A stretch of 64,000 nucleotides of DNA, taken from Aphrophora alni. Its lineage: Eukaryota > Arthropoda > Insecta > Hemiptera > Aphrophoridae. Positions within the stretch are counted from its first letter, which is position 1. Each line of letters starts with the position of its first letter. Both the position numbers and the translations under genes were made by a program. The DNA lies in the NCBI GenBank assembly GCA_963513935.1, contig OY740765.1, positions 116,503,362-116,567,361 of the forward strand. Direction: 5' to 3'. Below, in pieces: positions 10,847 to 22,718 of the stretch. A model generated the notes under the pieces. The model was not told where the DNA came from. It saw only the letters and a program-made list of their open reading frames with translations, and made no database searches.

Positions 10847-13500
10847 CCATGTGGACAATGACAGTCACCATTATTAAAAGATGTACTCCGGTTTGTGCAC
10901 TATTAAATATTTGTATCGATAATTTCTGTTTCTACAACAATATTAAAATGTATAAACAATTATTTGACACTGTATACAATAACATCATCTGATCTTTTGC
11001 TCTATTATTCGTTAGTGTTCAATTAATTACATTAACAAAAAATACGATTTCACTTGAACAAATAATTATACAATAGTAAAATAAATGTTTTTTGTTTAAG
11101 GCTCTGCGGGAGTGAAATGAAATAACTGAATCGAAACCAACTCAACATCAGGGCACGATAGATTTGTGAATTACTAGCACCATTACACAGCGGTCGTTGC
11201 ACAATATAGTCCTACTTTCATTTCCAAGGGTGGGAAAACTCAAAGTATACACTAGGCTAGACTACTACTACGCATGCATGTAAATCAACCATCTCTGCCG
11301 CTCTTTTAAGTTGACAGCCTTTTTTGAAAGTTCTGTTTGTTTATATTTTCAATTCACTACATATTCTATGCCTTTGACCTTCAACTCACATTTGCTTAGT
11401 TGACACACTATCCTATCTACACTAGACCAAAATATTTTTATATAGCCCTTTTTGAAGCGTTGGTGTTCAATTTTTTAAATTGTTAATACTTGGAATTAAT
11501 TATGATGTATTTTATTTGTGACATGACAAAGGCTAGATATGCATCTAAATAAATTGAGCTTTTGAGAAAGAAATATTTAAATAGTGATATATACATTTTA
11601 CGGACTGCTAATTATTAAATTTATGAATGAGTGTAAAGGAATAATAAGGTGCAAATATTGTTATTGACATTAAATAATAATAATAAATATGATATAAAAA
11701 TCATTAGACAAACTTTGTCTTCTCCAATCCGTAAAATCACAAATAAAAACCAACAAAAACAAATCCTCACCAAAAATTACAGTTAGGTAGTTATTAATGA
11801 AAAAAAATGAATAAGAGCCATGAAACAATGGCTATGAAAAAATAGTTATATATTTCAATAAGGGTCAAATCTTGCTTCGCTTGTACCACAAACACATCCG
11901 TAAACCGTAGTTGGTAAACATTGAGATTTTAATGACAGTGGCCAAGAATAAATTTTGTTTTTTATTCCTGAAATGTAACTATTTACATACAATATAAAAT
12001 CCTACAAGATTATATTTATATTTTGCAATAAATAGATAATGGTAAAAATATGTAATAAACATCCCTAAGCAATAAAGTGGAGATTTGAAAATTCGGATCA
12101 CAAAAATTTAGAACATCAATAATCCAGATTCGGTATTGGAAAATGAAAATTACAAATATATCACTGTTAACAAGTAAGCAATCATGGAAACTCGCCCTAG
12201 TGTTTGTTTCTTTATCAGAAACAGAACTAGCGGTGGCTAATGAAGAGTTTGTTTACATGTACATATGTTTAGGCTACATGATAATGCAGAGATTGCACAA
12301 ATAAATGATGAATCACCTCTTACTACTCCCAAAAAGTGCAGACTTTTTCATGATCGAACTATTATCAACCCTTTCAACGAGCTCAAGTTGTTATCAAGCT
12401 TAAATTTTTTAAAGCTTAAGATAAATTTTAGATTGAATAATAATCAGTATAATGTCGATCTTTTGTTTTTGAATAGGCAATACGGAGAAGCCAGTGTAGA
12501 AAGAAAGGCAAAGTAGCTCTAATTGACGGGATATAGACACTCTTGATTGAACTAAAGGATACAAACATCCTTTGGTAAGAAATTATATTACAAACCCATT
12601 TCATTTACATATTTTCTAACAATTACAAATTTTATTACAGACAAATAATTATATTATAGATTTGTAGATAAAGATTTCTTAGTTCGGGTCAAGTAAAAAT
12701 CGAGCCAAACAAAACAAAAAACTTTGGGTTTTATAATAAAACTCACGAATACGTGAACTTAGCTAATGCGAATTTCGGTTAACTATTTTACACTAAATTA
12801 AAAATTTAATAACATAATTAATTGTCATCACAATGACTAGCGTTAAGTCTAATAGAAACAAGGTGAGAGAACGAGTTGCTCTTGAACGGGTGTTTATATT
12901 AATTTGATATCAGGTCTATGCGCCAACAAACAAATATCCCATATACACACATTTTACTGTTTCTTATAGTAGGAAAAAGTACGGTTTACATATGAATTTA
13001 ATAAAAGTACAATTAATTATGATATAATTGATTGATCATTATTTGTAAAAAACTATAAAAAACTAGCCAAATTACTAAAAAACTAACTGAGAAAACTTTC
13101 TTTTTTTTTCAGAATTGGTGTATTTTATTATTCGAAATTGAAAATGATCGAGGATTGTAAAAATGGAAACCAAATATCTTATCTATATTTTTCTTTACTG
13201 TTTTACACTTTATAAAAATCTGTGCGTATAGCTTAGTGTAATATAAATTGTGGGTAGTGTTGTTTTTAAAAAAGCTATGATTGTCGTGGAACCAGTTAAA
13301 ATAAAAACCTCCAAAAACTGTGGCAAGATCAGAAACAGAACTACCTGAGCTTTATTTAGATTAAACTCTGCCTTATCTTATTAATGATTTTTTTCTTTAC
13401 AAGTTAAATAAGAAATGTAGACCTTTGGAAAGAAAAATACTTGTAATTGACAGAAAATAGATTTGCTTCATTAATCCTGTTGCCTTCAACATGTATCAAA
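10847..13500. other. AT-rich DNA, no gene recognised
   Basis: No reading frame here has recognisable similarity. An 83-codon frame at 12265-12516 carries no domain I know and is probably chance. Sequence from about 13150 belongs to an old repeat, annotated separately. Confidence 0.35.
13150..13400. repeat. Dispersed repeat Y, copy 1
   Basis: Sequence around ATAAAAATCTGTGCGTATAG, and further on AACTCTGCCTTATCTTATTAA, is similar throughout to 44380-44620. The two copies are clearly diverged. The nature of the parent element is unknown; at the second locus a piggyBac-like AGGGTTAA terminus follows at 44730. Confidence 0.55.
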
Positions 13501-13502
13501 TA

Positions 13503-14183
13503 CAGTAGAACCTCTGTTAACCAGCCTCGGATTAACCGGTCCTCGGATTAACCGGCCTATATCGTAGTGTACTGGTTGGATGATAGTTTCCGAAAATAAA
13601 TTGTAATTGAAACACCAAAGCGGCGGCGATATCAAACGACTTTGTCGATAGCAGTATCCCATTGTCGGCGCGGTAAAAACACCGCGGCATTGGCACCCGT
13701 CGGTATAGCAGACATACACCCACAAAAACGTTTGATGGGCCGCTTTTTTTCTTTCCACGAATCATTTTAGTTTACATTATGAAAAATATAACATTTCTTT
13801 TCAGTTTTCTTCTTGTCTGTATATTACAGTAAATAAAAATGAGTGAGTTACGAAAACATCGGAAGCGTGTGTTGGTTTCGTTTGAGACGCGGTTAAATGT
13901 GTCAAAAGACTTGACAGAGGGGAATCTGTAAACGAGCTTTGTAGTGTTTAATTTTTTCATGTTTGATGTATAATATACATAACATAATATATATAAGATA
14001 CATTTATGTACAATAAAATGAGTTGCAATAACATCTTAATTGCATAATTCTTAGCGCTACCTGATTAAATAAGCTTTCTTTCAACGAAAACCGATTTTTC
14101 AGGGGAACTTCTGATTAACCGGCCAAACGGGCAACCGGCCCGGGTGTCAGTCCCGACTAGACCGGTTAAGAGGGGTTCTACTG
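13503..14183 (+). mobile_element. Internally deleted Tigger/pogo element
   Basis: Ends CAGTAGAACCTCTGTTAACC at the left and, reverse-complemented, CAGTAGAACCCCTCTTAACC at the right. TA duplications lie at 13501-13502 and 14184-14185. At 681 bp it is too short for a transposase gene. At 13839 a plus-strand frame begins MSELRKHRKRVLVSFETRLN, resembling the CENP-B/psq DNA-binding start of pogo transposases. It stops after about 32 codons, and the sequence then jumps to the 3' end. The internal ATTAACCGG repeats near both ends are probable transposase-binding sites. Confidence 0.88.
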
Positions 14184-14185
14184 TA

Positions 14186-14671
14186 AAACAGAAGAAAGAA
14201 AATAGTGTGGGTGTCTTGTTGTTCATTAGCTAAAGTTAAACTTTGGATTATAAACGTTGTGATTTAAAAAATATATATTTACGTACCGTATTGAAGAAAT
14301 CAAAAATTTAAAAAGTAGACCATATTCTATATTTAATTACCTTACAAAAATAAAGTATAATTGAAGCATATTTGCATGGGATTTGCAGGTATTTTGGTAA
14401 AATATATCTGCAAAAAGTTTATGCTAAAACAATGAAATTTATAATCACTCCTGCAGAGCTTTTAATTGGATTCAAAGGTTTTAATATAATAATAAACTCT
14501 ACAGTAAAAATAAATGTAGTTTCATATGTTCCATTTTATTTACATGTACCTATTCTCCTAATTAAATATTGTATAAATTTTAAAAGAAGGGTGGTAAAAA
14601 AAGGCATCAAACATATGTGTTACATAATAAAGAATAGACAGCAATATGATGTTATCAGTAAAGCTGAGAAC
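14186..14671. other. No gene recognised
   Basis: AT-rich stretch. A 117-codon plus-strand frame (14372-14725) crosses the MITE boundary at 14672 and has no recognisable domain, so I do not call it a gene. Confidence 0.35.
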
Positions 14672-15316
14672 ACACTCGTGTCCAGCCTCGGCAAATATTT
14701 TCCACGATCGGTATTGGACAAGTAGTGTTGCCAGAACATTATTGGCAATGATAGTCAAATATTTGAGGCTGGAAGGTATTGGAAGGCTGGTCGAAGAGAA
14801 CTACAAGTATCGTTCAGACTCAATGACAAATCAAAGGTGCCGACTCCCTTCCCCATTTTCCAATATGCCTGACCACACATTAACCTAACATCTCCAAACA
14901 TTTATATTGTCTTGTTCATGATTTATGCCTGCAACTGTTCTCAACAATTCAGGTAGTCTATTATTTAATTCAATCATCAATTTATATAAATTCAATTAAT
15001 TTTTTATTAGTAATTAAATTATTTTTTTATTTAGAAATTTAATTAATTAAATCCAATTTACTCTATACAATTTTCACAATTTCAATTCAAATTTTCCATG
15101 ATCTACAATTCTGATTTAACATGAACTGATCAAAGCTGGATCCCTACTGTAAAATATTTGAGAGGGAATGCCTTGGAGAATGTTTGAAACAAATGTTTGC
15201 CGATGAACATTGGACAAGGCTGGGCCAATGTCTAGCCAGCCTTTCCTACTGGTACCATTGTAGTAAGTGGAGGCAAATATTGCCAACAGGTATTGGGCCT
15301 GACTAGACACGAGTGT
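14672..15316. mobile_element. MITE with ACACTCGTGTC ends
   Basis: The left end ACACTCGTGTCCAGCC and the reverse-complemented right end ACACTCGTGTCTAGTC form an inverted repeat of about 16 bp. Inside are repeated, mutually inverted phrases such as AATATTTGCC and CCAATACC. There is no coding capacity. I found no clear target-site duplication, so the superfamily is not assigned. Confidence 0.6.
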
Positions 15317-17739
15317 AGCCTTATCTTAAGACTAAGCCTAGGTGGTTAATTAGCTTCCCTTTAACAAGTTGTTGTAGCTTTATCAATCCATCAGGAGAAA
15401 TGTTATAATTTAGACTAAATGGTTTTTCTTTTTCGTAAATTTGTAGTATTCAGAAAGTATTGTATACAATTAGGTTTATAGTACAATATGACTTAATGAA
15501 AGCAGTTTCTTAGTTAATATGATACTAAACACAAAACTGGAAAAAATTGCAATTATTTTGCAAACGATTTAATTAAGAATTGTCAAACCGCAAACGAAAC
15601 GTTATATTTTGGCTTTACCTTATTTCAATATAGGCCTACATAGTTGAATAGCAACAGATTCTCAATCAACATTAACCGTGGACTGATTTCTTGCAATCAC
15701 GCAAATAAACTCAAAATCAATACAGTAGTTTATTTCGTCGTTAATTTATTTTAATTTTACAGGACATTATATTATTACAATCAACGAAAAATTATTTGTC
15801 GCTGATTACAAGGAATCAATAATATGTCAAACGTAGATATTACTTGTCACTGTGAACTGCTTTCTGTGTGTGAATGCATTGAACTTAGGCCTAGAACCTA
15901 TTGTTGTGCTTGCGCAGTTAGAATTCTACAACTCCAGATTAGCAGTGAATGTTTGGTTGAATAGCCACCCAGGAATTTTATAAATAAAATAATTACAATA
16001 GGAAATAATTAAACTAAGTTTAGTTTACTTGAAAATTATAACTTTGTGATTGTATTTTCATTATTTGGCATTTTGTTTACAAAACTATTGCCTTTATAAA
16101 ACAGGACAATTTTCTGCTGGACTTATATTTTGGAACGGTTGATCTGGGAAAACCATCTTTGAGGGAAAGTTGATGCAGTAAAAATATGTATTGTTTAAAT
16201 AGGTTTCCAATCTTGACCACAGAATCTGAATGATAAATATGGGAAAATGATGAATAGAGATTCACTATTTTCGATTCGGGAGGGAGGGAAAGGCTTACAG
16301 CTCTTTCTCGTATTCAACATTAAAAATTTATTATTTCATAATTTTACTTTCTTTATACTAAATTATATGCGAGAGAAATTATAATGTGAGTAAATTGCAG
16401 GTTTTTTGTGACAATAGGATGTATAATATGGGAAATACAGCAAACATGTTCAAGGTTAATTAGTTTTCCCATCACCGTATTATTCGAACTTAGTCTATAA
16501 TCAGTGTTATTATTAAGCTAGATGGATTGGATCGTTGACGCTCTGTTTACCTTGTTTGCTCTCTCTGTCACATACAATCACCCAACTTATGTTTCTTTCA
16601 TCTTTTTTTAAATCAAATTATATAATCGAAGGTATATTAAAATAGAGAATATGATTTGTATGACGAGAATAGAGGGAATTGGAGAAAATTGATTGTATAT
16701 CCTTACACTCAATCCTTGCATATCTTTTTTTTTTGTCAATTCGCTAACGAGACAATAGACACTTTTTCACAATATGACAACTCTATTCATGTTTAGTAGT
16801 GTGTTTTTACACCATGGTATTTTCAGGATGGTTTTGTTCGTTATGTAGCAAACTTCCTAATATTCTCAATCAATAATTTTACTCTTATACGATATTTTGA
16901 ATTATTTGTTATGTAATTATATTTTGTATAAAATAATACCAAAAGTCACACTCGGTAGTTTAACATTTTCATGAAAAATGTTGTTTTTTTTTCGTCCATA
17001 GTAAGGCACGAGTTTTGTTTTGTTTTAAATATTTTTTACCAGACTGATTTTCTTTTATTTAACCAAACACATAAATCACCATTCGCAAACTCTGATTTGT
17101 TTGAAATGAAATATAAAAATACTACAACTTACAAGTATATCTTAATAATTCAATCTTATTTTCTTAAGTAAAGCTTCTACTTAGTGTTTATATTCCTTGA
17201 GTAGAATCAGTAATGTTCATTTTCTGCCTACAATTATTATCTCTCCTCACCTCTCACCCGCGATAACTGCTTTACCTGGGTTATTCATTTCTGGATGATA
17301 ACACTTTCTTTCTTGTTTACTGCATCCCTTCTAACAATAATATACAGTTATATTATTTAATACCCATTGCAGGTATCTCTTTTAACATAATGCAAATAAA
17401 TTCTATTTTTTCTATGAGTAATTATTTTGAATTCGGATTTTCTTATTTGGCTGTTGTTATAAATCTATTATAAAACGGAAAAATTTTTGTTGCGTTTGTA
17501 TTTAGTGATGCATGTTTAGTCATCACATTTGAATCGGATAAATGAAAGCACCACTATGGCAGCTTACTTCCTTTCTCCTGGTACTTTCCTGTTATAACTT
17601 TAATAACTCACAACACAAGTTAATAAAAACTTGTTTTTCTCTCACAAGAAGAGCGACTATAGATAAATATCTTATCCGTGTTTTTCGTTTCATTTCCGAT
17701 ATCAATTTTGAGTTTTTTTCTCATTATTAGTTAACGTTT
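15317..17739. other. AT-rich DNA, no gene recognised
   Basis: No convincing exon, RNA gene or terminal repeat. Sequence around 17430-17520 (TTATTTGGCTGTTG) resembles 44890-44940, so part of this stretch is old repeat DNA related to the 44.4-45.2 kb region. Confidence 0.35.
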
Positions 17740-18000
17740 TATCGTGTTTGTTGCAGTATTATTCCATCAGTTTGTGCCTTGTTCAGAAACCAAGCCAGGC
17801 TCATAAAAGCAAGACCTGCTTAGAAAATCATGCGGATTTCGTCAACCAGGCTCGAAAAATCGTGTCAAACTTGGAAAATCAGTGCCAGGCTTGAAAAATC
17901 GAGGGCTTGATAATTTTGCAGTCGTTGTTCAAAACTCGAGCTCAAGCCATCGGCTCGGCTCAAAATTTCGAGGGCTCGCACATCCTTACAGTATACTCAA
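17740..18000 (+). repeat. Degenerate short tandem repeat, related to 45090-45180
   Basis: Units built on CCAGGCTCGAAAAATCGTG recur at roughly 25-35-bp spacing between 17790 and 17960. The preceding TATTCCATCAGTTTGTGCCT is shared with 45090-45110. The array is decayed and its origin unknown. Confidence 0.5.
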
Positions 18001-18880
18001 TTAGTGTTTGTGGTGTGTGTTTACGTTTAACTGATTTAGTGCTTGTAGTGTCAATACTGCGCGGTTGCTTTTATCTGATACTCCTTTGTGTTTGAAGTTT
18101 AGTTAGTTAATCAGGCACTTAGTCATGAGACAACAAACCTCAAACTTTGTTGAAAAAATAATAAAAGTTTTTTTTTTTCAAAGTTAAGCAGTTAAAAGTA
18201 AAGACTAAAAAAATATCTTAAATGTATATGTAAAGTTGTTTAGTTTATAAAGTAGTGATAAAATTCATGAGAAAGTTTATTATTTTTTACAATTTCTCCT
18301 ATATAGTCAAATTGACATTTTGTAGACATAGAATGTGGAGAGGAAACAGGTAAGAGAAGCTAGTTTTAGCTACGCATCAAGATGTAAACAAAGGAAGGAA
18401 GAAGGAGCAATATTAACTCTATGCCGCCATGAGAAAGTAATATTTTTTATTCAAAACATTCAATTCAAATATTCTTAGTTTATTACGTTGCTGATAACAA
18501 CTTTAAATGAAATGATTTAAATGAGTTTATTTATGTTTAATTGTACGGTATAGTACTTAACCTTCTAGTTTGATTATTATGTTTCAATATCGGGAAAAAT
18601 TGATAAACCGGATGGGGTCTGGTTCTAATTAATCCAGATTTTTGATGCTCCAATGTAATTAAATTGATGTTGAAAAATTTCATATAATAAATTTAATTTA
18701 TAATTGTTTCTTCTCTCATATTATACAATAAATAAATGAAAAATAAAAGTAATGTCCAGGTTTATAGTAACACCTTAAAAGTAAAGTTGCTGGTATTGTG
18801 TTAGTATAAATCTTTGTTTAAAAATGTAAACTTTGATTGAAAAAATATTTTTAAATAACACGAACTTAGAAAAATGCAAG
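18001..18880. other. No gene recognised
   Basis: AT-rich DNA between the repeat at 17.8 kb and the presumed CycT 3' end. No supported feature seen. Confidence 0.35.
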
Positions 18881-18887
18881 CCATCAT

Positions 18888-18893
18888 TTTATT
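18888..18893 (-). terminator. Candidate CycT polyadenylation signal
   Basis: AATAAA on the minus strand, about 630 bp past the CycT stop codon. It is the clearest canonical hexamer I found in the presumed 3' UTR. AT-rich DNA produces such hexamers by chance, so this is tentative. Confidence 0.35.
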
Positions 18894-19521
18894 TTAAGTA
18901 AGTACCTACAAAATTCCTTCAATTATGAAAACATAAAATTTACAAACAAATCAAATACAATTCATTTTTAAATATTGGGGCATTAAGAAATATTTTCTGA
19001 AAATCAGACAATATTGTTGTTTTCAGTATCAAATAATTTACAAAAATGTAAATATTGTTGAGAAAGAATAGAAAAATAAGATAAAAATGTTTAAGAGTTT
19101 AAGAATCGTCCCACATTTTGTAATGATGGCCAACTTCACAGCCTATATACTCTGAAACTATATATTAAAAAAACTCTACTTTTTTTCTACTTTCTAAAAC
19201 TATCTACAACTTTTTGGTACTGTATACCATTATACCTTACAGCTTTTAAGTTAAATTTCGAATATTTCCTCGCCTCCCTAAGCGATTAAAGAAGAAATTT
19301 CATGTTTCAACATGGAATAGAAAAAAGTTATGGTAAACTGAAGTTTAAAGTAAGAAATTTTTTAAGTTAAAAAGAAATAGTAATTTTTCACATGAACATT
19401 TTATAAAGTAAATAAAAAAATATAGATTATAACTAAAATTAAACTATACTACTTCAGTGGTCATTATGTGAAGGAAAACAGGGTACAATCCACATTAGTC
19501 TTTTGAACAGTTCATAAATAA

Positions 19522-21232
19522 CTATTCTGGAGGTGGAAGTGGTGGAGGTGGAGGAGTTACAGGAGGCGGACCAATAGGAAGGGGAGGAGGAGGTGGGTGA
19601 TGTGTATAATGTGCAGGAATATAATTAGGATTAGGATAATGACTGTACACAGGAATAAGATATGGAGGTGGATGTTGTGTAAACATGAGCATTGGTTGGT
19701 GAAGTTGAAAATGGGGCAAATGATGCATTCTTGGTGGAAATCGCTGATGGAATCTTGGTCTATACCAAGACATATGTGGGCGTGAATAATTTACCTCGGA
19801 TCCCATGCGATAATGTGCGTTTGGCTTCATCTGACCTCGTGGTGATTTGGTAGGTGGTCTCTGCAGCTCTTGACGATCTAAAGTGTGATCCCGTTTCCGA
19901 GTCATTGCTGGCGATGGAGGTGGTGGTGTTGCCACAGAAGTAATGGTGTGTTTAATTCCATTATTCACCTTTAAGTCATTACTGATCTTGATTTTCAGCC
20001 CAGTGGGAGGGGTTTGCAATAGTTTTTCTTTGGGAATTTTTATTTTTAACACATCACCAGAATTTTGTAAAGGTAATGAAGGTTCTGGCTTTAGAGGAAA
20101 AATGTGGTTTATTTTATCTTTGGGAATGGTAATCTTAATTGGAGCAGGATCTTTAGGGTCCCTATGCTTTTCATAATGTTTGTCTTTTTGTTTTTGTTTT
20201 TTATCTTTTTCTTTATCTTGATCTTTATGCTCTTTATGTTTTGTCTTCTTTTTATGACCTTTAAAATTTCTATAGTCTTGATTTGAACTTAATACTCCCT
20301 CAATTTGAGGAAGTGAAAATGATTTTACATTTGAAGCTTTGGGCACTGCTGATACACTATTTTCAGTCGTCGGTTTTACTTCTACATTTCGAATTGATTG
20401 AATCAAATCAGGAACTCTATCAGATAACTTAACTGCAGTTTTGCCTTTAGCTATGCTCCCAAACCCTGAAATATTTTCTAGTTTTTGCATAACTGGAATT
20501 AATTCCGCTTCTGAACTAGAGCTACTGGTACGATTATGTCCAATTTTTCCAGAAGCTACTGGAGAATTTAACACAACAGATAAAGTCTGTTTGTCTCTTG
20601 GCGGGCTATAGAGAGACGGAGTGACTTTTTCAGGGCTAAAAATTGAAGCAGGTTTAGGCTGTGGTATTGTAAAATGTGTTGAAGGCGGTTTAGGGAGTGG
20701 TGCTGGTGATTTTATCTTGTGTAATGACTCCTCACAAGCAGGAGATTTAATGAGATTATTCTCAATTGATTTTCCACCACTTGTTGAATTACGGTTTGAA
20801 ATTTGGTGACACCCTCTAGCACTCCTAGAATTTACACCTGAAGCACTGGATTTTGAAATATTATGCACTTTTATTTGAGTTTTCTGGTGATGATTAGGAG
20901 TAAAGATTTTAGTTTCTGTAGGTCGTCCTGATGCACTATTTTTATGAAGATGACTAGCACCATTCAGAGAAAGATTATGATTTCCCTTGTAATGACTTTG
21001 TTGAAAAGAAGGTACACTTTCGTGTTGTATAATTGGATGAGAACCCGAATTGTGGGTATTACGATTGGAATGTGGTAACGTATATTCTGGTTGTACATTA
21101 CTACTATTGTGTTTAAAACTATCATGAACCATGGGAGGAGAATTTAATATTTGACTTGATGAACTCAAGCTAGACGCTGAATTAATATTAGCTTCTAAAA
21201 TTGCCGAATGACTTCCATTGTTGTGGTATGAA
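19522..21232 (-). CDS. CycT: Cyclin T, last coding exon
   Basis: C-terminal 570 codons of cyclin T, the nuclear partner of CDK9 in P-TEFb, which phosphorylates RNA polymerase II and pause factors to release promoter-proximal pausing. The acceptor is TTATAG before 21232, and the exon enters in the phase left by the 57557 donor. The region is low-complexity, as in metazoan cyclin T tails: Ser/Asn/His-rich at first, then PAPLPKPPSTHFTIP, a lysine-rich stretch (KGHKKKTKHKEHKD, about residue 325), three similar basic motifs (IKITIPKDK, LKIKIPKEK, LKIKIS) and a His/Tyr/Pro-rich end finishing in poly-proline. In vertebrate cyclin T1 the comparable region includes related basic repeats and a His-rich stretch linked to condensate formation. 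An upstream ATG at 21255 opens the same frame but lies before the acceptor, so it is not the start. Plus-strand frames over this exon are shadows. Confidence 0.9.
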
Positions 21233-21849
21233 CTATAACAAACAAATAGGTTCACTGTAAGTAAATGTACACCAATAACAAAACTCTTTCATTATACAAA
21301 CATCACAATCTACAGTAAAATACAATAGCACTCACTATTATATAATGGTAACATAAGCTTTTTCACATATGGATTGCAAAGGCTACATGTAGCCTTGTTA
21401 CTCGGAGAGAAGAAAATCAACATTTTTTTATTTCACAAAGAGGAAAACCTATGTTGTAACTGATGGGATATTTTTTAGTGTTCATATATATCTGTAACAA
21501 ATGTAATAATCTAGTCTGTATTGAAAAGTAATACCTCAATATATACTTCAAACTAATTTAGAAACAACAAGTATCATAGGATGGGTGTATGAACTCTGGT
21601 ATTAATTTAATATTAAGAATGTAGTAATAACAGGGGGAAAATACAATTTTTCAAACTACCAAGATATAAAAGTTATACAATTTTCTAAACATATTCACTG
21701 TCGGACATGCCCCAGTGATTGGTTCCACTAGTCTCTTATAGGCGTACACTCAAAGTGTGTTGTTTCCTTTAATAATAATTTAGTGTGCAGCCAGTATTTG
21801 TGAAGTTAATTTTATTCATACATTTTTGTTATCGCCAATCCGACTATTG

Positions 21850-22280
21850 ATAATAGTTAAATTAAAATGACTTACCATCGCAATAGTCAATAGTGATTTT
21901 TCTCTTCAGTATGGTTGTTTCAGCCAAAATCATGATTTAATGAAAAGCTACATTTCGATTCCAATGTACTAACTGATATGATAATACCAAACATAGATAA
22001 GAACTCCTCCCACGCAACATCAGTACAAATTAACGGCAGCAAAATGTAGACATTTAACAGTGGGCCTACTATACGTAGAACATAAAATGAAACCAAGTTT
22101 TAAGTGGTTATATACTAAGTGTATGTGTTTTTAAATTTACAACTTATGACAAGGAACAAAGACTAGCATAACTTGATAATGGCTGAATAGCCAAAACGGC
22201 CGTTGTGAAGAGAAAAATCACTATTCACTATTCACTATAGTGATGGTAAGTAATTTAATTTAGTTAATTTTATGTTAGTC
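21850..22280 (+). mobile_element. Palindromic PLE-derived element, family E copy
   Basis: Left arm (21870-21935) and right arm (22181-22270) are inverted copies sharing GAAGAGAAAAATCACTATT and GATGGTAAGT. The right arm carries the hammerhead-like motif found at the end of the GIY-YIG PLE (39199-39236); GGCTGAATAGCC is identical in both. Between the arms lies about 240 bp without coding sequence. It is a decayed, non-autonomous relative of the family E PLE. Outer limits are approximate. Confidence 0.65.
22170..22207 (+). ncRNA. Hammerhead-like motif, family E copy 2 (damaged)
   Basis: Core TTGATAA (22173-22179), extra T22180, stem II GGCT/AGCC with GAAT loop (22181-22192), and mini stem III ACGGCCGT (22196-22203). 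The conserved GAA is AAA here, and stem I is reduced to about 2 bp, so this copy is probably inactive. Confidence 0.5.
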
Positions 22281-22718
22281 TGTTACTGATGGTTGCACTA
22301 ATAGTTTATACTTATAGATGGTCAATTTTTCGTTTGTATAAGTAAATTTAGTTTCATTGTGTTTTAATTATGCAATATTTATTTGAAATGACATTATATG
22401 TTTTAGTGCTGAAAATATTGAATTTGACTGCAGTAATGACAAAAATATTGTGAGTTCAGGAATTGATGAACAATTGTGAGAAGACATAGGTTTTGTCTTC
22501 AATCCCAATGTCTGGTCATGTGTAACCAATAGTACAAAATCACTTATATTCAAATATTAGACGGTTTTTAAGTTTCTATGCTAAAAGAAAGAGCGATAAC
22601 AAGTAAATGAGTGAAAATAAACACATATACCAGGGATGACAGAAATATCACTCCAATGCATACTATCATTGAATCTCCCTAAGTAAAAACACAGTTTTCT
22701 AAATATTATTGGAATTAA

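Noticed and set aside
12265..12516. 83-residue plus-strand frame
   Set aside because: No domain, no splice context and surrounded by noncoding repeats.
14372..14725. 117-residue plus-strand frame
   Set aside because: It crosses a MITE boundary and has no recognisable similarity.
19597..20809. Plus-strand frames of 60-77 codons
   Set aside because: They lie over the CycT last exon on the other strand and have no domain of their own; shadows of a real exon.
21232..21255. ATG at 21255 as start of a separate 577-residue gene
   Set aside because: These 23 bp precede a good acceptor, and the frame joins in phase to upstream cyclin T exons, so this is an exon, not a gene start.
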